A stretch of DNA of 64,000 bases from DASTPP01 sp035762175 (GCA_035762175.1 DASTPP010000106.1:1-64000), one strand, 5' to 3'; counted from the first letter of the stretch, positions 1-10,507 are shown. Numbers and translations: made by a program. Notes: generated by a model not told the origin, from the sequence alone.

Positions 1-1
1 C

Positions 2-538
2 GTGCAACTCTTCTTGTCGCCCCTGCCCTCGACCATCGCCGACCGGGGCCCCGCCGGCACCGTCAAGGTGAAGTTCTTGCCCGTGCGCCCCGGCGAAGAA
101 TGGGACGTCGTCGTCGGCGACCGCAAGCTCTGCACCACCCCCTGCGAGCGCTGGGTCGACCCGGCCATGCCCTACACCCTCAAGCACGACCCCGGCGTCT
201 TTCAGCGCAACGAGTACATCGACGTGCCCGACCTGCGCCAGCACGCCTCGCTCGAGCGCATGGTGGTGCGCGCCGAGGCCCGCGACACCGGCGAGCTCGT
301 CGGCGGCATTCTTCTGACGACCTTCGGCGGCCTCGGCATCGCCACCGGCACCGCCCTCACCGCCGTCGGCTGCAGCACCGACCGGGGCGGGCTCTGCACC
401 GCGGGGGCCATCACGCTGCCCCTCGGCGCGCTCTTGCTGGCCCCCGGCGTCTACATGATCGTCGACAGCAAGGGCGAGGTGCACGTCAACCCGATGGCCC
501 CGGGCGCCGCCGGCTTCGGCGGGCCCGAAGGGCGCTGA
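2..538 (+). CDS. PEGA-like membrane protein, probably 5'-truncated
   Basis: The frame is open to the window edge, so the GTG at 2 is probably not the true start. The visible part has a PEGA-like stretch with a C-x3-PC-x3-W signature (CTTPCERW), as seen in many Polyangiales envelope proteins. It is followed by two hydrophobic segments at about residues 97-125 and 134-155, which suggests a membrane anchor or hairpin. The short hydrophilic C-terminus ends GGPEGR. I do not recognise a specific function. An envelope role is inferred from the architecture only. Confidence 0.7.
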   Translation: MQLFLSPLPSTIADRGPAGTVKVKFLPVRPGEEWDVVVGDRKLCTTPCERWVDPAMPYTLKHDPGVFQRNEYIDVPDLRQHASLERMVVRAEARDTGELVGGILLTTFGGLGIATGTALTAVGCSTDRGGLCTAGAITLPLGALLLAPGVYMIVDSKGEVHVNPMAPGAAGFGGPEGR

Positions 539-550
539 ACGCCGGGCGCG

Positions 551-850
551 TCAGACCGACTTGCGGCGCACGATCGGCGGCGGCGCCGAGACCTGCGTCG
601 CCATGCGCCGCTCTTGCCGCGCCGTCGTCGAGCGCGCCGCGCTCGGGCCGCCCCGCGCCTTCGACGCCTCGCCGCCCTCGCCCTCGGCCGCCGCCTCGGC
701 CGCCGCCTTCGCCTCGGCCGCCTCGGCCGCTGCCGCCGCCGCCGCGTTGTACGCCGCGAGCGCCGCCTGCTCGTCTTTCGCCAGGCAGCACTTCTTGTAT
801 TTCTTGCCCGAGCCGCAAGGGCAGGGGTCGTTTCGGCCAGGTTTGCTCAT
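551..850 (-). CDS. SEC-C motif protein
   Basis: This is a 99-residue protein whose N-terminus carries the zinc-binding SEC-C motif (PGRNDPCPCGSGKKYKKCC), the element found at the C-terminus of SecA and in many stand-alone proteins. An Ala/Glu-rich, probably helical segment follows at residues 28-60, then a basic tail. In SecA the motif binds zinc and contacts SecB and ribosomes. In short stand-alone proteins the role is unknown. It converges with the preceding gene, with 12 bases between the stops. The motif is certain; the function is not. Confidence 0.85.
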   Translation of the reverse strand: MSKPGRNDPCPCGSGKKYKKCCLAKDEQAALAAYNAAAAAAAEAAEAKAAAEAAAEGEGGEASKARGGPSAARSTTARQERRMATQVSAPPPIVRRKSV

Positions 851-1036
851 TTTTGACCCCCTTACTTAGCGCGCGCCGCCGGCGAAGCACAGCACGAGCA
901 ACCGCCCCCGTCGCCCCCCCGAGGCCCGACACGACAAGGGGGGCTACCAGCACGAAGGCCGCTGTCGGTGAAATTTTGCAGCCTGGCAGCGCCCCGCCTT
1001 GCCGCCCCGGACGCGCTCTGGCAAACCCCGGGGGCG

Positions 1037-1465
1037 ATGTCCGACCAGCCGATGCCGCGCTTTCACCTGGCCTTTCCGGTGCGCGATCTCGAGGCCGCGC
1101 GCGGCTTTTACGCGGGGCTGCTCGGCTGCCGCGTCGGGCGCGAAGACGCGCGCTGGGTCGACTTCGACTTCTTCGGCCATCAGATCACGGCGCACCTCGT
1201 CGACGAGGCCGACGCCGCGCGCGACTCGAACGAGGTCGACGGCGACGACGTGCCGGTGCGGCACTTCGGCGCGATCCTCGAGTGGGGCGCCTGGCACGCG
1301 CTGGCCGAGCGCCTGCGCGAGGCCGGCGTGCGCTTTGGCATCGAGCCGAAGATTCGCTTCGCCGGCCAGGTCGGCGAGCAGGCGACCTTCTTCTTGCGCG
1401 ACCCCTCGGGCAACGCCCTCGAGTTCAAGAGCTTCAAAGACCCCTCGCGCGTCTTCGCGCGCTGA
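1037..1465 (+). CDS. VOC (glyoxalase/bleomycin-resistance fold) family protein
   Basis: This 142-residue cytoplasmic protein has the vicinal-oxygen-chelate fold. The first half starts with FHLAFPVRDLEAARGFY, the classic beta-alpha opening. ITAHL in the middle and NALEFK near the end supply His and Glu at the usual metal-ligand positions. The motif FFLRDPSGNALEFK is typical of the family. I chose ATG 1037 over an upstream ATG (968) because homologues begin a few residues before the FHLAF strand. The substrate cannot be deduced. It could be a lyase, a dioxygenase or a resistance protein. Confidence 0.9.
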   Translation: MSDQPMPRFHLAFPVRDLEAARGFYAGLLGCRVGREDARWVDFDFFGHQITAHLVDEADAARDSNEVDGDDVPVRHFGAILEWGAWHALAERLREAGVRFGIEPKIRFAGQVGEQATFFLRDPSGNALEFKSFKDPSRVFAR

Positions 1466-1475
1466 GGGCGCGGGC

Positions 1476-3461
<1,986 letters not shown>

Positions 3462-3954
3462 TCGGCGCCGCCTCGATCGACGGGCTGAGGGAGGGGGCTC
3501 TGGGGCCGGCGCTGGCGCTCGGGCCCCGACGTCAGGGCCCGGCGCACTGCGCTGGAAAAAAACAGTCTTGACGAAACCCCGTAGTAGCACACCTGCTCAC
3601 TTCGTGGCCAGAGGGCCAGGCGAGGGCGGGGTCGTCGACGCAAGGGTGGCGCAGAGGGCGAGTTCAAAGGGAAGGCGTCGACACGATGGTTCTCGCTTCG
3701 AGCCAACCTCTCATACTGACTCGACCCCTTTCGGCAGATCAAGACACCAGCTTCTTCCACGACCCACATTCCGCACACTTCTCACGGCAAGCTCGCCTTT
3801 ACCACCCGAAAGGGGCGCGCCGATAGCATGTTTTGATAGGTTCAGGTGCCAACCCCGAGGGCAAACGTTCGGGGGTTCGAGACGACGCACGAAGACCCTC
3901 GCTCTCGCGACGCAGGCCTCTCCTTCGGGTGGGCCCCACGGCTATCGTTGAAGA
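3462..3954. other. Divergent intergenic region, kinase and extensin-like gene
   Basis: No convincing gene is seen. The stretch from about 3590 to 3800 is clearly less G+C-rich than the surroundings, as expected for a region holding the promoters of the two divergent genes. No clean -35/-10 pair could be assigned by eye. Confidence 0.6.
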
Positions 3955-4884
3955 ATGCGCGCCGAGGGCGCCCGCTCTGATTTGCACGTCGCCGCGTTCG
4001 TCACGGCGCTCGGGGTCGCTGGCGCGCCCGGTTGTACCGCGAGCGCTCCCGAGGCGCCGCGCGTCGAGGTGCGCCCCACGGCCCCGCCGCCACGACCCTC
4101 GCCCGATGCGGCGAGCGACCGGGCCGCCACCGCCGCGCCCGCCGCGTCGGGCGACCGGGCCGCCACCGCCGCGCCCGCCGCGTCGGCCGTCGCCCCGAGC
4201 CCCTTGCCGGCCGCCCCGCCGCCCCGCCGGCCCGGCGCGTACGCCAACCTCGACCCCGACGACGATCTCGTGGTCGGCCCGCCCGACGAGATGGCCGAGT
4301 GCGAGGCCGAGCTCGCCCGGGCGGGCGTCACCTTTCGGCGCGCGACGCTCGCCGTGCACGTGCCGAAGCGGTCGAAGGTGGTCTGCGGGGCGCCACAGGT
4401 CATCACGTATCTGAAAGGGCCCGGCAACGTCGCCTACAGCTCGCCGCCGCTGCTCACGTGCGGCATGGCCCTCGCGCTCGCCTCGTTCGAGCGCATCTTG
4501 CAAGACGAGGCCAAGCGCCTGCTGCGCTCGCCCGTCGCCCGCGTCGACCACCTCGGCACCTACGCCTGCCGCGAGATCGCGGCCTACCCGGGCTGGGTGA
4601 GCGAGCACAGCTACGCCAACGCGATCGACCTCGCGCGCTTCGTGCTCAAGAACGGCACCGTGATCGACGTGCTGCACGACTTCGACCGCGGCGACGAGCC
4701 GCCCAAGCGGCCCGCCGGGGCCTTCTTGCGGGCGGTGTCCCAGCGGGCCAACGACGAAGACGTCTTCTCGCACGTGCTGACGCCCTTCTTCGACGCCGGG
4801 CACAAGAACCACTTCCACCTCGACCTCGCGCGCTTCCGCTCCGACGGCACGCGCCCGGCCCCCGCCGAGCTCGGCGCGCCCTGA
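3955..4884 (+). CDS. Extensin-like family lipoprotein
   Basis: This is a 309-residue predicted lipoprotein or exported protein. The N-terminal hydrophobic segment ends in GAPGC (Cys about 27). A Pro/Ala-rich linker contains a direct repeat of SGDRAATAAPAAS. The C-terminal domain (about 110-300) matches the bacterial extensin-like C-terminal family: a Cys-rich start (ECEAELARAG), then SEHSYANAIDLARF and HKNHFHLDL. The SEHSYANAIDLA and NHFHLD motifs carry the conserved His/Asp set, which resembles the zinc site of VanY/LAS peptidases. A cell-wall hydrolytic or binding role in the periplasm is inferred. It stands alone, divergent from the kinase gene. Confidence 0.85.
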   Translation: MRAEGARSDLHVAAFVTALGVAGAPGCTASAPEAPRVEVRPTAPPPRPSPDAASDRAATAAPAASGDRAATAAPAASAVAPSPLPAAPPPRRPGAYANLDPDDDLVVGPPDEMAECEAELARAGVTFRRATLAVHVPKRSKVVCGAPQVITYLKGPGNVAYSSPPLLTCGMALALASFERILQDEAKRLLRSPVARVDHLGTYACREIAAYPGWVSEHSYANAIDLARFVLKNGTVIDVLHDFDRGDEPPKRPAGAFLRAVSQRANDEDVFSHVLTPFFDAGHKNHFHLDLARFRSDGTRPAPAELGAP

Positions 4885-4938
4885 ACCGCCCGCCCCGCGC
4901 CGGGCGCCGCCGCCGGCCGCGGCGGCGCCCTCCGGCCG

Positions 4939-5451
4939 CTAGTTCGCTTCGATGGCGTGGCAGCCGCCGCAGCCGAAGCCCTGGTGGGTCGCCGGGTCGT
5001 AGGGCGGCTCGCCCATGGCGGCGGCCATCTCGGGCACGACCTTCTCGGCCATGAATTTCGAAATCTCGGGCTTTTCGGAGAAGGCGGCGAGCTTGCCGTC
5101 TTTCATGGCGAGCTTCGGCAAGAAGGCCTTCGGGTCGGCCGAGGCCGGGCCGTGGCAGGTCTTGCAGCCGAAGTCGTCGTGGCGCTTCTCGTCGTGGCCC
5201 CGAAAGACTTTCTCCATGCGCGGGGCGACGACGGCCTTCATGAAGGCGACCTCTTGGTCCTTCGTTTTCAGGTCCTTCCAGCGGCCCGCGGGCGCCGGCG
5301 AGGCGGCCCCCGCGCCGCCGCACGACAGCGCGCAGAGGCCCAGCGCGGCCAGGGCCCCGCGCCCGAGCGCGGCCGCGCGCCCCGGCCGCGCGCGCCCGCC
5401 GGCGCGAGGCGCCGCGCCGGTCGACGTTTCGGACAAGCATTCTCGACGCAT
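4939..5451 (-). CDS. Diheme c-type cytochrome-like lipoprotein
   Basis: The 170-residue protein has two heme-binding CxxCH motifs, CKTCH (96-100) and CGGCH (161-165). A basic N-terminus and a hydrophobic stretch end in a lipobox-like LCALSC (Cys44). It is therefore probably exported and lipid-anchored, with hemes attached in the periplasm. Family members with this length and spacing act in electron transfer or are of unknown role. No oxidoreductase partner lies next to it. The start at 5451 is the only ATG before the signal sequence, and the 30-residue basic lead is longer than usual. Confidence 0.8.
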   Translation of the reverse strand: MRRECLSETSTGAAPRAGGRARPGRAAALGRGALAALGLCALSCGGAGAASPAPAGRWKDLKTKDQEVAFMKAVVAPRMEKVFRGHDEKRHDDFGCKTCHGPASADPKAFLPKLAMKDGKLAAFSEKPEISKFMAEKVVPEMAAAMGEPPYDPATHQGFGCGGCHAIEAN

Positions 5452-5542
5452 GGGGCCGCTTATACCCGAAGCCCGACGGGCCGGCGACGCCCGGCCTCGA
5501 CCCCGGCCGTTGCCGGCCGCGCCGCCCGGCGGCCGGCGCCGC

Positions 5543-6265
5543 TCAACGGAAGGTCACGAGCGCCTCGTCGAGGTGGGGCGTGGCGTTGAAGGCGTCGAGG
5601 GTGACGCGGCCCGGCGAGAAGACGATCTCGGTGACCGAGCCGTTGCGCACGCGGAAGCTCAGCTCGAGGGCGACGTCCTCGGGCGCGCGCGTCGCGATCT
5701 GCGCCGCGATCGCGACGGGCCCGCCCGAGGTGAAGACGGCGACGCGCCGGCCGCCGCCCCCGCCGCCGCCCTGCCGCACGCGGCCGAGCGCCTCGCGGAC
5801 GCGGTCGTGGAACGACCGCCACGACTCGACGCCGGGCGCGGCGAGCGAGCCGCGCCGCCACTCGCCCGTCACGGCCTCGAACATGCGCTGAAAGTGCCGC
5901 CGCCGCTCGGGGTCGCCCTTCGCCTCGGCGAAGGCCTCGGCGAGCAGCCGCGCGCGCTCGTCGCGGGCCGAGAGCAGCGGCCCGAGCTCGCGCACGACGG
6001 CGTCGCCGTCATACTCGTCGAAGCCCTCGAGCACCTCGACGGCGGGAAAGGGCCGGCCGGCGCGCGCGAACTCTTCGCCGACGATCTCGGCCGTGCGACG
6101 CTGCCGGACGCGGGGGCCGGCGTACGCCTCGTCGAAGGCGACGCCGCGCGCGGCCCAGTAGGCGCCGAGCCGCCGCGCCTGCTCTTCGCCGAGCGGCGAG
6201 AGCCGGTCGTAGTCTTCGCTGAAGAAAGACGCCTGCCCGTGCCGCACCAGGACCATCGTGCCCAT
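5543..6265 (-). CDS. Histidine phosphatase family protein (phosphoglycerate mutase fold)
   Basis: This 240-residue cytoplasmic protein opens with MVLVRHGQAS, the RHG motif with the phospho-accepting His. The second core motif, usually a His-Gly, is here VFTSGGPVA, as in a sub-group of this superfamily. Residues 50-60 hold the Arg-rich segment (RVRQRRTAE) that normally binds phosphate. A Gly run (about 167-173) forms a flexible insert. The substrate is unknown; a small-molecule phosphatase is most likely. The gene is divergent from the DTW gene. Confidence 0.85.
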   Translation of the reverse strand: MGTMVLVRHGQASFFSEDYDRLSPLGEEQARRLGAYWAARGVAFDEAYAGPRVRQRRTAEIVGEEFARAGRPFPAVEVLEGFDEYDGDAVVRELGPLLSARDERARLLAEAFAEAKGDPERRRHFQRMFEAVTGEWRRGSLAAPGVESWRSFHDRVREALGRVRQGGGGGGGRRVAVFTSGGPVAIAAQIATRAPEDVALELSFRVRNGSVTEIVFSPGRVTLDAFNATPHLDEALVTFR

Positions 6266-6427
6266 CGGCGGCGAGTATACCCCCGGCGCCGCCCCGCCCG
6301 CGCCCGCGCGCGCGCCCCCGCGGCGCCGCCAGCCGTCGTGGTGCTAGATTGCCCCCATGCCCGGCCCGAGGCCCCGCGCCCGCCTGACCCGCCCCGGGGG
6401 CGCGCGCCCGCGCGCGGCGGGGCCCGC

Positions 6428-7072
6428 GTGAGGGACCGCGAGACCCCGGGCCTGCGCTGCGCGCGCTGCCGCCTGCACCTCGGCCTCTGCGTCTGCGCGC
6501 TCTTGCCCCGCCTCGAGACGCGCACGCGGCTCGTGCTCGTCATGCACCGCCTCGAGGCGCGCAAGTCGACGAACACCGGGCGGCTCGCCGCGCTCTGCCT
6601 GGCCAACAGCGAGATCGTGCTGCGCGGCGACGGCGCCCGCCCGCCCGAGCCCTTCGCCTTCGACCCCGCGACGCGGCCGCTCTTTCTCTTCCCGCACCCG
6701 GGGGCGCGGCCGCTCTCGCGCGAGGCGGCGGGCGGCCGGCCCGTCACGCTCGTCGTGCCCGACGGCACCTGGCGCCAGGCCTCGAAGGTGCGCAAGCGCG
6801 TGCCCGGGCTCGACGCGCTGCCCTGCGTCGCCCTGCCGAACGAGGGCCCCTCGGGCTACCGGCTGCGCCGCTGGCCGCACGAAGAGGGCCTCTCGACCCT
6901 CGAGGCCGTCGCCCGGGCGATGGGCGAGCTCGAGGGCGAGCCCGTGCGCCGAGCGCTCGAGCGGGTCTTGCGCGTCGCCGTCGAGCGCACGCTCTGGGCG
7001 CGCGGGCGGCTCGACGCGGGCGAGGTGACGGGGGGCATCCCCGAGGCCGCGCGGCGGCGCCCGGACGGGTAG
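6428..7072 (+). CDS. DTW-domain tRNA-uridine aminocarboxypropyltransferase
   Basis: The protein has 214 residues. An N-terminal zinc-ribbon-like cluster (C11, C14, C21, C23) precedes the domain, and the family signature appears as VVPDGTWRQASKVRKRVP, the DTW motif in DGTW form. The family (TapT/YfiP and Tsr3 relatives) transfers the aminocarboxypropyl group from S-adenosylmethionine, making acp3U in tRNA. The Cys pattern suggests TapT type. GTG 6428 is the only suitable start before the Cys cluster. Its codon overlaps the TGA of a 24-codon open frame (6357-6431). The next gene starts nine bases after the stop. Confidence 0.85.
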   Translation: MRDRETPGLRCARCRLHLGLCVCALLPRLETRTRLVLVMHRLEARKSTNTGRLAALCLANSEIVLRGDGARPPEPFAFDPATRPLFLFPHPGARPLSREAAGGRPVTLVVPDGTWRQASKVRKRVPGLDALPCVALPNEGPSGYRLRRWPHEEGLSTLEAVARAMGELEGEPVRRALERVLRVAVERTLWARGRLDAGEVTGGIPEAARRRPDG

Positions 7073-7081
7073 ACTGCGCCG

Positions 7082-7663
7082 ATGCGCAAGCTGCTGGCCA
7101 TCTCCGGCAAGCGCTTCTCCGGCAAAGACACGCTCGCCGGGCTCTTGCAGCGCCACGCGCTCGCCGCCGGCCGGTCGCTCGAGGCGCACGCCTTCGCCGC
7201 CGAGAGCAAGCGCCTCTTCGTCGAGGCCCGGCGCGCGGCGGGCGTCGACGTCGACCTCGGCCGGCTCACGAACGATCGCGCCTACAAAGAGCGGCTCCGC
7301 CCCGAGCTGACGCGCTTCACCGTCGACGCCATCGCGCGCGACCCGCTCGTGTTCTGCCGGGCCGTCGCCGACCGCATCGCCGCCTCGGCCTCGCCCCCGC
7401 TGGTCACCGACTTGCGGCTGCGCCTCGAGATCGAGCACCTCTCGTCGCGCTTCGACCTGCACGTCGTGCGCCTCCTGCGCCCCGACGCGCACCGCGCCGC
7501 GTCCGGCTGGCGTCATGACCCCGCCGCCGACGGGCACCCCACCGAGACCGAGCTCGACGACCCCTCGCTCTGGCACGAGGCGGTCGCCAACGACGGCACC
7601 CTGGCCCAGCTCGATGCGAAGGCCGCGGCCCTCGTCGCCGCTTTCTTCAGCCCCCGCCCCTGA
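7082..7663 (+). CDS. Animal-type phosphomevalonate kinase-like protein
   Basis: This 193-residue nucleotide kinase has a P-loop-like AISGKRFSGKD (7-16). Further motifs match animal PMVK (P-mevalo_kinase family): YKERLR, DPLVFCR, VTDLRLRLEIEHL, SGWRHDP, and late acidic TELDD with VANDG. It would phosphorylate mevalonate 5-phosphate to the diphosphate in isoprenoid synthesis. The usual bacterial and fungal enzyme is an unrelated GHMP kinase. No other mevalonate gene lies in the window. It follows the DTW gene by nine bases and ends inside the stop region of the convergent FAD protein (17-bp overlap). Confidence 0.8.
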   Translation: MRKLLAISGKRFSGKDTLAGLLQRHALAAGRSLEAHAFAAESKRLFVEARRAAGVDVDLGRLTNDRAYKERLRPELTRFTVDAIARDPLVFCRAVADRIAASASPPLVTDLRLRLEIEHLSSRFDLHVVRLLRPDAHRAASGWRHDPAADGHPTETELDDPSLWHEAVANDGTLAQLDAKAAALVAAFFSPRP

Positions 7664-8876
7664 GCGCCCGCAGCGCCGCGTAGCGCCCGCTCACCAGGCC
7701 GGCCACGATGCCGCGGAAGCGCCCGCACGCGTCGCCCGCGACCCAGACGCCGTCGGCGACCCCGAGCGAGCCGTCGTCGAGCGGGTAGTCGCCGACGCCC
7801 TCGACGCAGGGGGCGTAGACGCGCGCGCCCTCGGCCCGCAGCCCCGGCGCGACGTCGAGCAGGCGCAAAATCGCCCGGAAGATCGCGCGCGCGCCCGCCT
7901 CGCCGAAGGTCGGCGCGAGCAGCCCCGCGCCGCGCGCGAGCCACTCGCCCAGGTCGAAGGCGGCCGGGGTGGCGCGGTAGACATGCGCCTCGACGTCGCG
8001 CCCGAGCGCGGGGTCGTCGGTGCGCACCAGCAGGCCGACGTTGCTGCGCCCCGTCTTCGGCCCGTCGGCGCGCCCCGAGAAGGCCCCCATGCCCGCGGCG
8101 CGCCCGAAGACGACCTCGCCCTCGCGGCAGGTGCAGAACGTGCGCGCCTCGACCGGCGCGTCCGGCTCGACGAAGCGCAGCTTGCCGTCGACGCCGGGCA
8201 GCCGGGCGAAGAGCGACGAGCCCGCGGGCGCCTCGATGCGCACCCCGAACTCGACCCGCCGGAAGCCGAACGAGGCGCCGAGCCCCTCGAGCCAGGGCCG
8301 CAGCCAGCGCGGCGACCAGCGCCCGGTCGCCACCACCAGCCTCGCGCAGCGCACCTCTTCGTGCCCGCCGCCCCGCCCGACCCGCACCACGATCTCGGCG
8401 CCCGCCCGCCCCGCCGCGAGCGCCGTCGCGCCGTGCCAGCGCTCGCCGCCCGCGGCCCAGAGCGCGTCGATCATGGCGAGCCGCTCGCCGAAGGGCACGT
8501 ACAGCGAGGGGTAGTCTTTGGGGCGCCAGGCCCCGGGCGCGGGCGGGGGCGCCGCGGGCGGCGCGACGGGCGGCGCGACGGGCGCGACGCCGTGGCGGCG
8601 CAGGAGCGCGGCGCTGCGCTCGAAGGCCGCGGCGAGCGCGGCCCGGTCGGGCAGGGCCCAGAGCGCCGTCGTCGCCGGGAAGAACGAGTGCTTGCCGTCC
8701 GAGAAGAGGCCCGCGCCCCCGACGCCGCTCAGCAGATCGTCGGGCGAGCCCCGGTCGCGTCGGCCCGCGGGCGGCCCGCGCTCGAGCACGAGGCAGCGGC
8801 CCCCGGCGGCGAGCTCGGCGGCGGCCGAGAGCCCCGCCGGCCCCGCCCCGATCACCACCGCGTCGAAGGCCCGCAT
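7647..8876 (-). CDS. FAD-dependent dehydrogenase (COG2509-like)
   Basis: The protein has 409 residues. An N-terminal Rossmann motif for FAD (VVIGAGPAGLSAA, about 7-19) is followed by a dinucleotide-like acidic end (LVLERG). The C-terminus has the FAD-binding VWVAGDACGRFRGIVAGLVSG. The middle carries SDGKHSFFP and CTCREGEVV, seen in the uncharacterised COG2509 dehydrogenase group. It is probably a cytoplasmic flavoprotein of unknown substrate. I used ATG 8876 because the Rossmann strand begins right after it. Confidence 0.85.
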   Translation of the reverse strand: MRAFDAVVIGAGPAGLSAAAELAAGGRCLVLERGPPAGRRDRGSPDDLLSGVGGAGLFSDGKHSFFPATTALWALPDRAALAAAFERSAALLRRHGVAPVAPPVAPPAAPPPAPGAWRPKDYPSLYVPFGERLAMIDALWAAGGERWHGATALAAGRAGAEIVVRVGRGGGHEEVRCARLVVATGRWSPRWLRPWLEGLGASFGFRRVEFGVRIEAPAGSSLFARLPGVDGKLRFVEPDAPVEARTFCTCREGEVVFGRAAGMGAFSGRADGPKTGRSNVGLLVRTDDPALGRDVEAHVYRATPAAFDLGEWLARGAGLLAPTFGEAGARAIFRAILRLLDVAPGLRAEGARVYAPCVEGVGDYPLDDGSLGVADGVWVAGDACGRFRGIVAGLVSGRYAALRALRGGG

Positions 8877-8934
8877 CGCGCGCGGGCCGATCATGGCACA
8901 ACTCGCCGCGGGGCTGCGGCATAATGTCGCCGCG

Positions 8935-9636
8935 ATGCCCGAAGCGAACGCCGCCGCGGCGCCCGAAGAGACGGTCACCGGCACGTTCGAGCTGCACGTG
9001 TTCGTCGCCCCGCTCGACCCGCCCGACGGCGCCGTCGAGCGCTTCGGCGCGGCCTGCCGCTCGGCCCCCGCGCCCATGAAGGCGCTGCTCTTGCGCCTCG
9101 ACTACGTCGACCGCGGCTTCGTCGGCGTGCTGCAGTCGTCGCGCTACGTGACGGGCGACGTCGCCTCCGCCCGCGCGGCCGCGCGCGCCGACGCCGAGGC
9201 CCTGCGCGCGGCCGGCCTCGAGGTGGTGCGAGAGAAGGTCGAGGCCGTCGCCCAGAACCCCGGCGTGCCGCAGACCGGGGCCGAGGGGCGGCGCTCGCCC
9301 GCCGATCGTTACTTCGAGTTTCACCTGCTCATCGACGGCCGCCGGGGCCCCCTCTCCGAGGGCGACATGCGAGAACTCGGCCGGCTCTCGGCCGAGTTCT
9401 CGCGCCGGCTCGGCACCCCCGTGCCCCTCAGCTACAACGCGCTCAAGCCCGCGCAGCGCTTCTTGAACCTGCGCGCGCGCGGCGTCGGCCTCGACGAGGC
9501 CCAGCGCGCCGTCGCCGAGCTGCGCGCGGCCGTCGAAGCGGGCGCCGAGCTCGACGTGAAGAAGGTCATCGCCGAGTACATCTGCTTCGACTCGAACCGC
9601 GCGGTCGACGACGGCTGGCTCGAGCCCCTGCCGTGA
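8935..9636 (+). CDS. Conserved hypothetical protein with two related halves
   Basis: The protein has 233 residues and I do not recognise a named family. The two halves look alike: GTFELHVFVAP starts the first and RYFEFHLLIDG the second, each followed by an acidic/helical stretch. The link holds NPGVPQTGAEGRRSP. This suggests a duplicated alpha/beta unit. ATG 8935 was chosen; an in-frame ATG at 8893 would add 14 residues. Its TGA overlaps the GTG start of the next gene (GTGA), so it is probably translationally coupled to the NTP pyrophosphatase. Confidence 0.75.
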   Translation: MPEANAAAAPEETVTGTFELHVFVAPLDPPDGAVERFGAACRSAPAPMKALLLRLDYVDRGFVGVLQSSRYVTGDVASARAAARADAEALRAAGLEVVREKVEAVAQNPGVPQTGAEGRRSPADRYFEFHLLIDGRRGPLSEGDMRELGRLSAEFSRRLGTPVPLSYNALKPAQRFLNLRARGVGLDEAQRAVAELRAAVEAGAELDVKKVIAEYICFDSNRAVDDGWLEPLP

Positions 9637-10178
9637 CGAGCTTCGTCCTCGTCACCGGCAACGAGCACAAGTGGCTCGAGGCCCAGCGCGTGCTCGGCCG
9701 CCCCCTCGAGCGGCTCGCGCTCGACCTGCCCGAGATTCAGGCGGCGACCACCGTCGAGGTCGCGCGGGCCAAGGCGCTCGCCGCCTTCGCCGCCCTCGGC
9801 CGCCCCCTCATCGTCGAAGACGCCGGCGTCGAGCTCGGGGCCTTCGGCGGCTTCCCCGGCCCCTTCATCAAATACTGGGAGGCCCTCGGCGGCCTCGCCT
9901 CGATCTGCCGCGCCCTCGACGGCGCCCCCGACCGCGGCGCCGTCGCCGTCTGCGCGCTCGGCGTCTGCGACGCCTCGGGCGCCCGCGTCGTCGAAGGGCG
10001 CATCGAAGGCGCCATCGCCCGCGCCCCCCGCGGCTCGAACGGCTTCGGCTGGGACGCCATCTTCGTCCCCGAGGGCGGCGAGCGTACGTTCGCCGAGATG
10101 GCCCCGCACGAAAAAGACGCCATCTCGCACCGCCGCCGGGCCTGGCAGGCGCTCGCCGCGCTGCTCGCCGCGCCCTGA
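9633..10178 (+). CDS. rdgB: Non-canonical purine NTP pyrophosphatase (RdgB/HAM1 family)
   Basis: This 181-residue house-cleaning enzyme hydrolyses dITP, ITP and XTP to monophosphates. The family motifs are visible: VTGNEHKWLEAQ near the N-terminus (TGN..K), LIVEDAGVEL (catalytic Asp region), NGFGWDAIF (usual GFGYDP is GFGWDA here) and AISHRRRA at the end. The length is a little short of the usual 195-200. It starts with GTG inside the stop of the preceding gene, indicating translational coupling. Confidence 0.9.
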   Translation: MTSFVLVTGNEHKWLEAQRVLGRPLERLALDLPEIQAATTVEVARAKALAAFAALGRPLIVEDAGVELGAFGGFPGPFIKYWEALGGLASICRALDGAPDRGAVAVCALGVCDASGARVVEGRIEGAIARAPRGSNGFGWDAIFVPEGGERTFAEMAPHEKDAISHRRRAWQALAALLAAP

Positions 10179-10288
10179 GCGCCCCGCGAGGGGGGCGCCG
10201 GCTCGACCCGCCCCGCGCGGCGGAATAGACTCCCCGGGCCCGCTGCTCGACGGGCATTGCCGGGCGCCCGCGCGCCCGAACCACCGCC

Positions 10289-10507
10289 GTGAGCTTCGAC
10301 GCCAACTCGCTCCTCGCCTCCCTGCTCGTCGGCTCGGCGGGCTTTGTCTCGTTCGTCTACGGCCGAAAGCAGGGCCGCCTGCCGCAGATGCTCGTCGGCG
10401 TCGCCCTGATGGCCTTCCCCTATTTTGTCTCGAGCGTGCCGCTGATGCTGGGCGTCGGCGCCGGGCTGCTCGGGCTGCTCGCCCTCGTGGTCTGGCTCGG
10501 CTACTGA
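10289..10507 (+). CDS. Small two-TM membrane protein
   Basis: This 72-residue protein has two hydrophobic helices (about 8-25 and 34-70, the latter possibly broken in two) joined by a basic loop (YGRKQGRLPQ). It starts with GTG at 10289. Small proteins of this type, with FVSFVYGRKQGRLPQ, are widespread in Myxococcota near housekeeping genes and have no known role. It has strong third-position G/C. Confidence 0.7.
   Translation: MSFDANSLLASLLVGSAGFVSFVYGRKQGRLPQMLVGVALMAFPYFVSSVPLMLGVGAGLLGLLALVVWLGY

Noticed and set aside
3568..3951. A 127-codon plus-strand frame between the kinase and the extensin-like gene
   Set aside because: No ribosome site, no codon bias like that of neighbouring genes and no recognisable domain; the region is better explained as promoter DNA.
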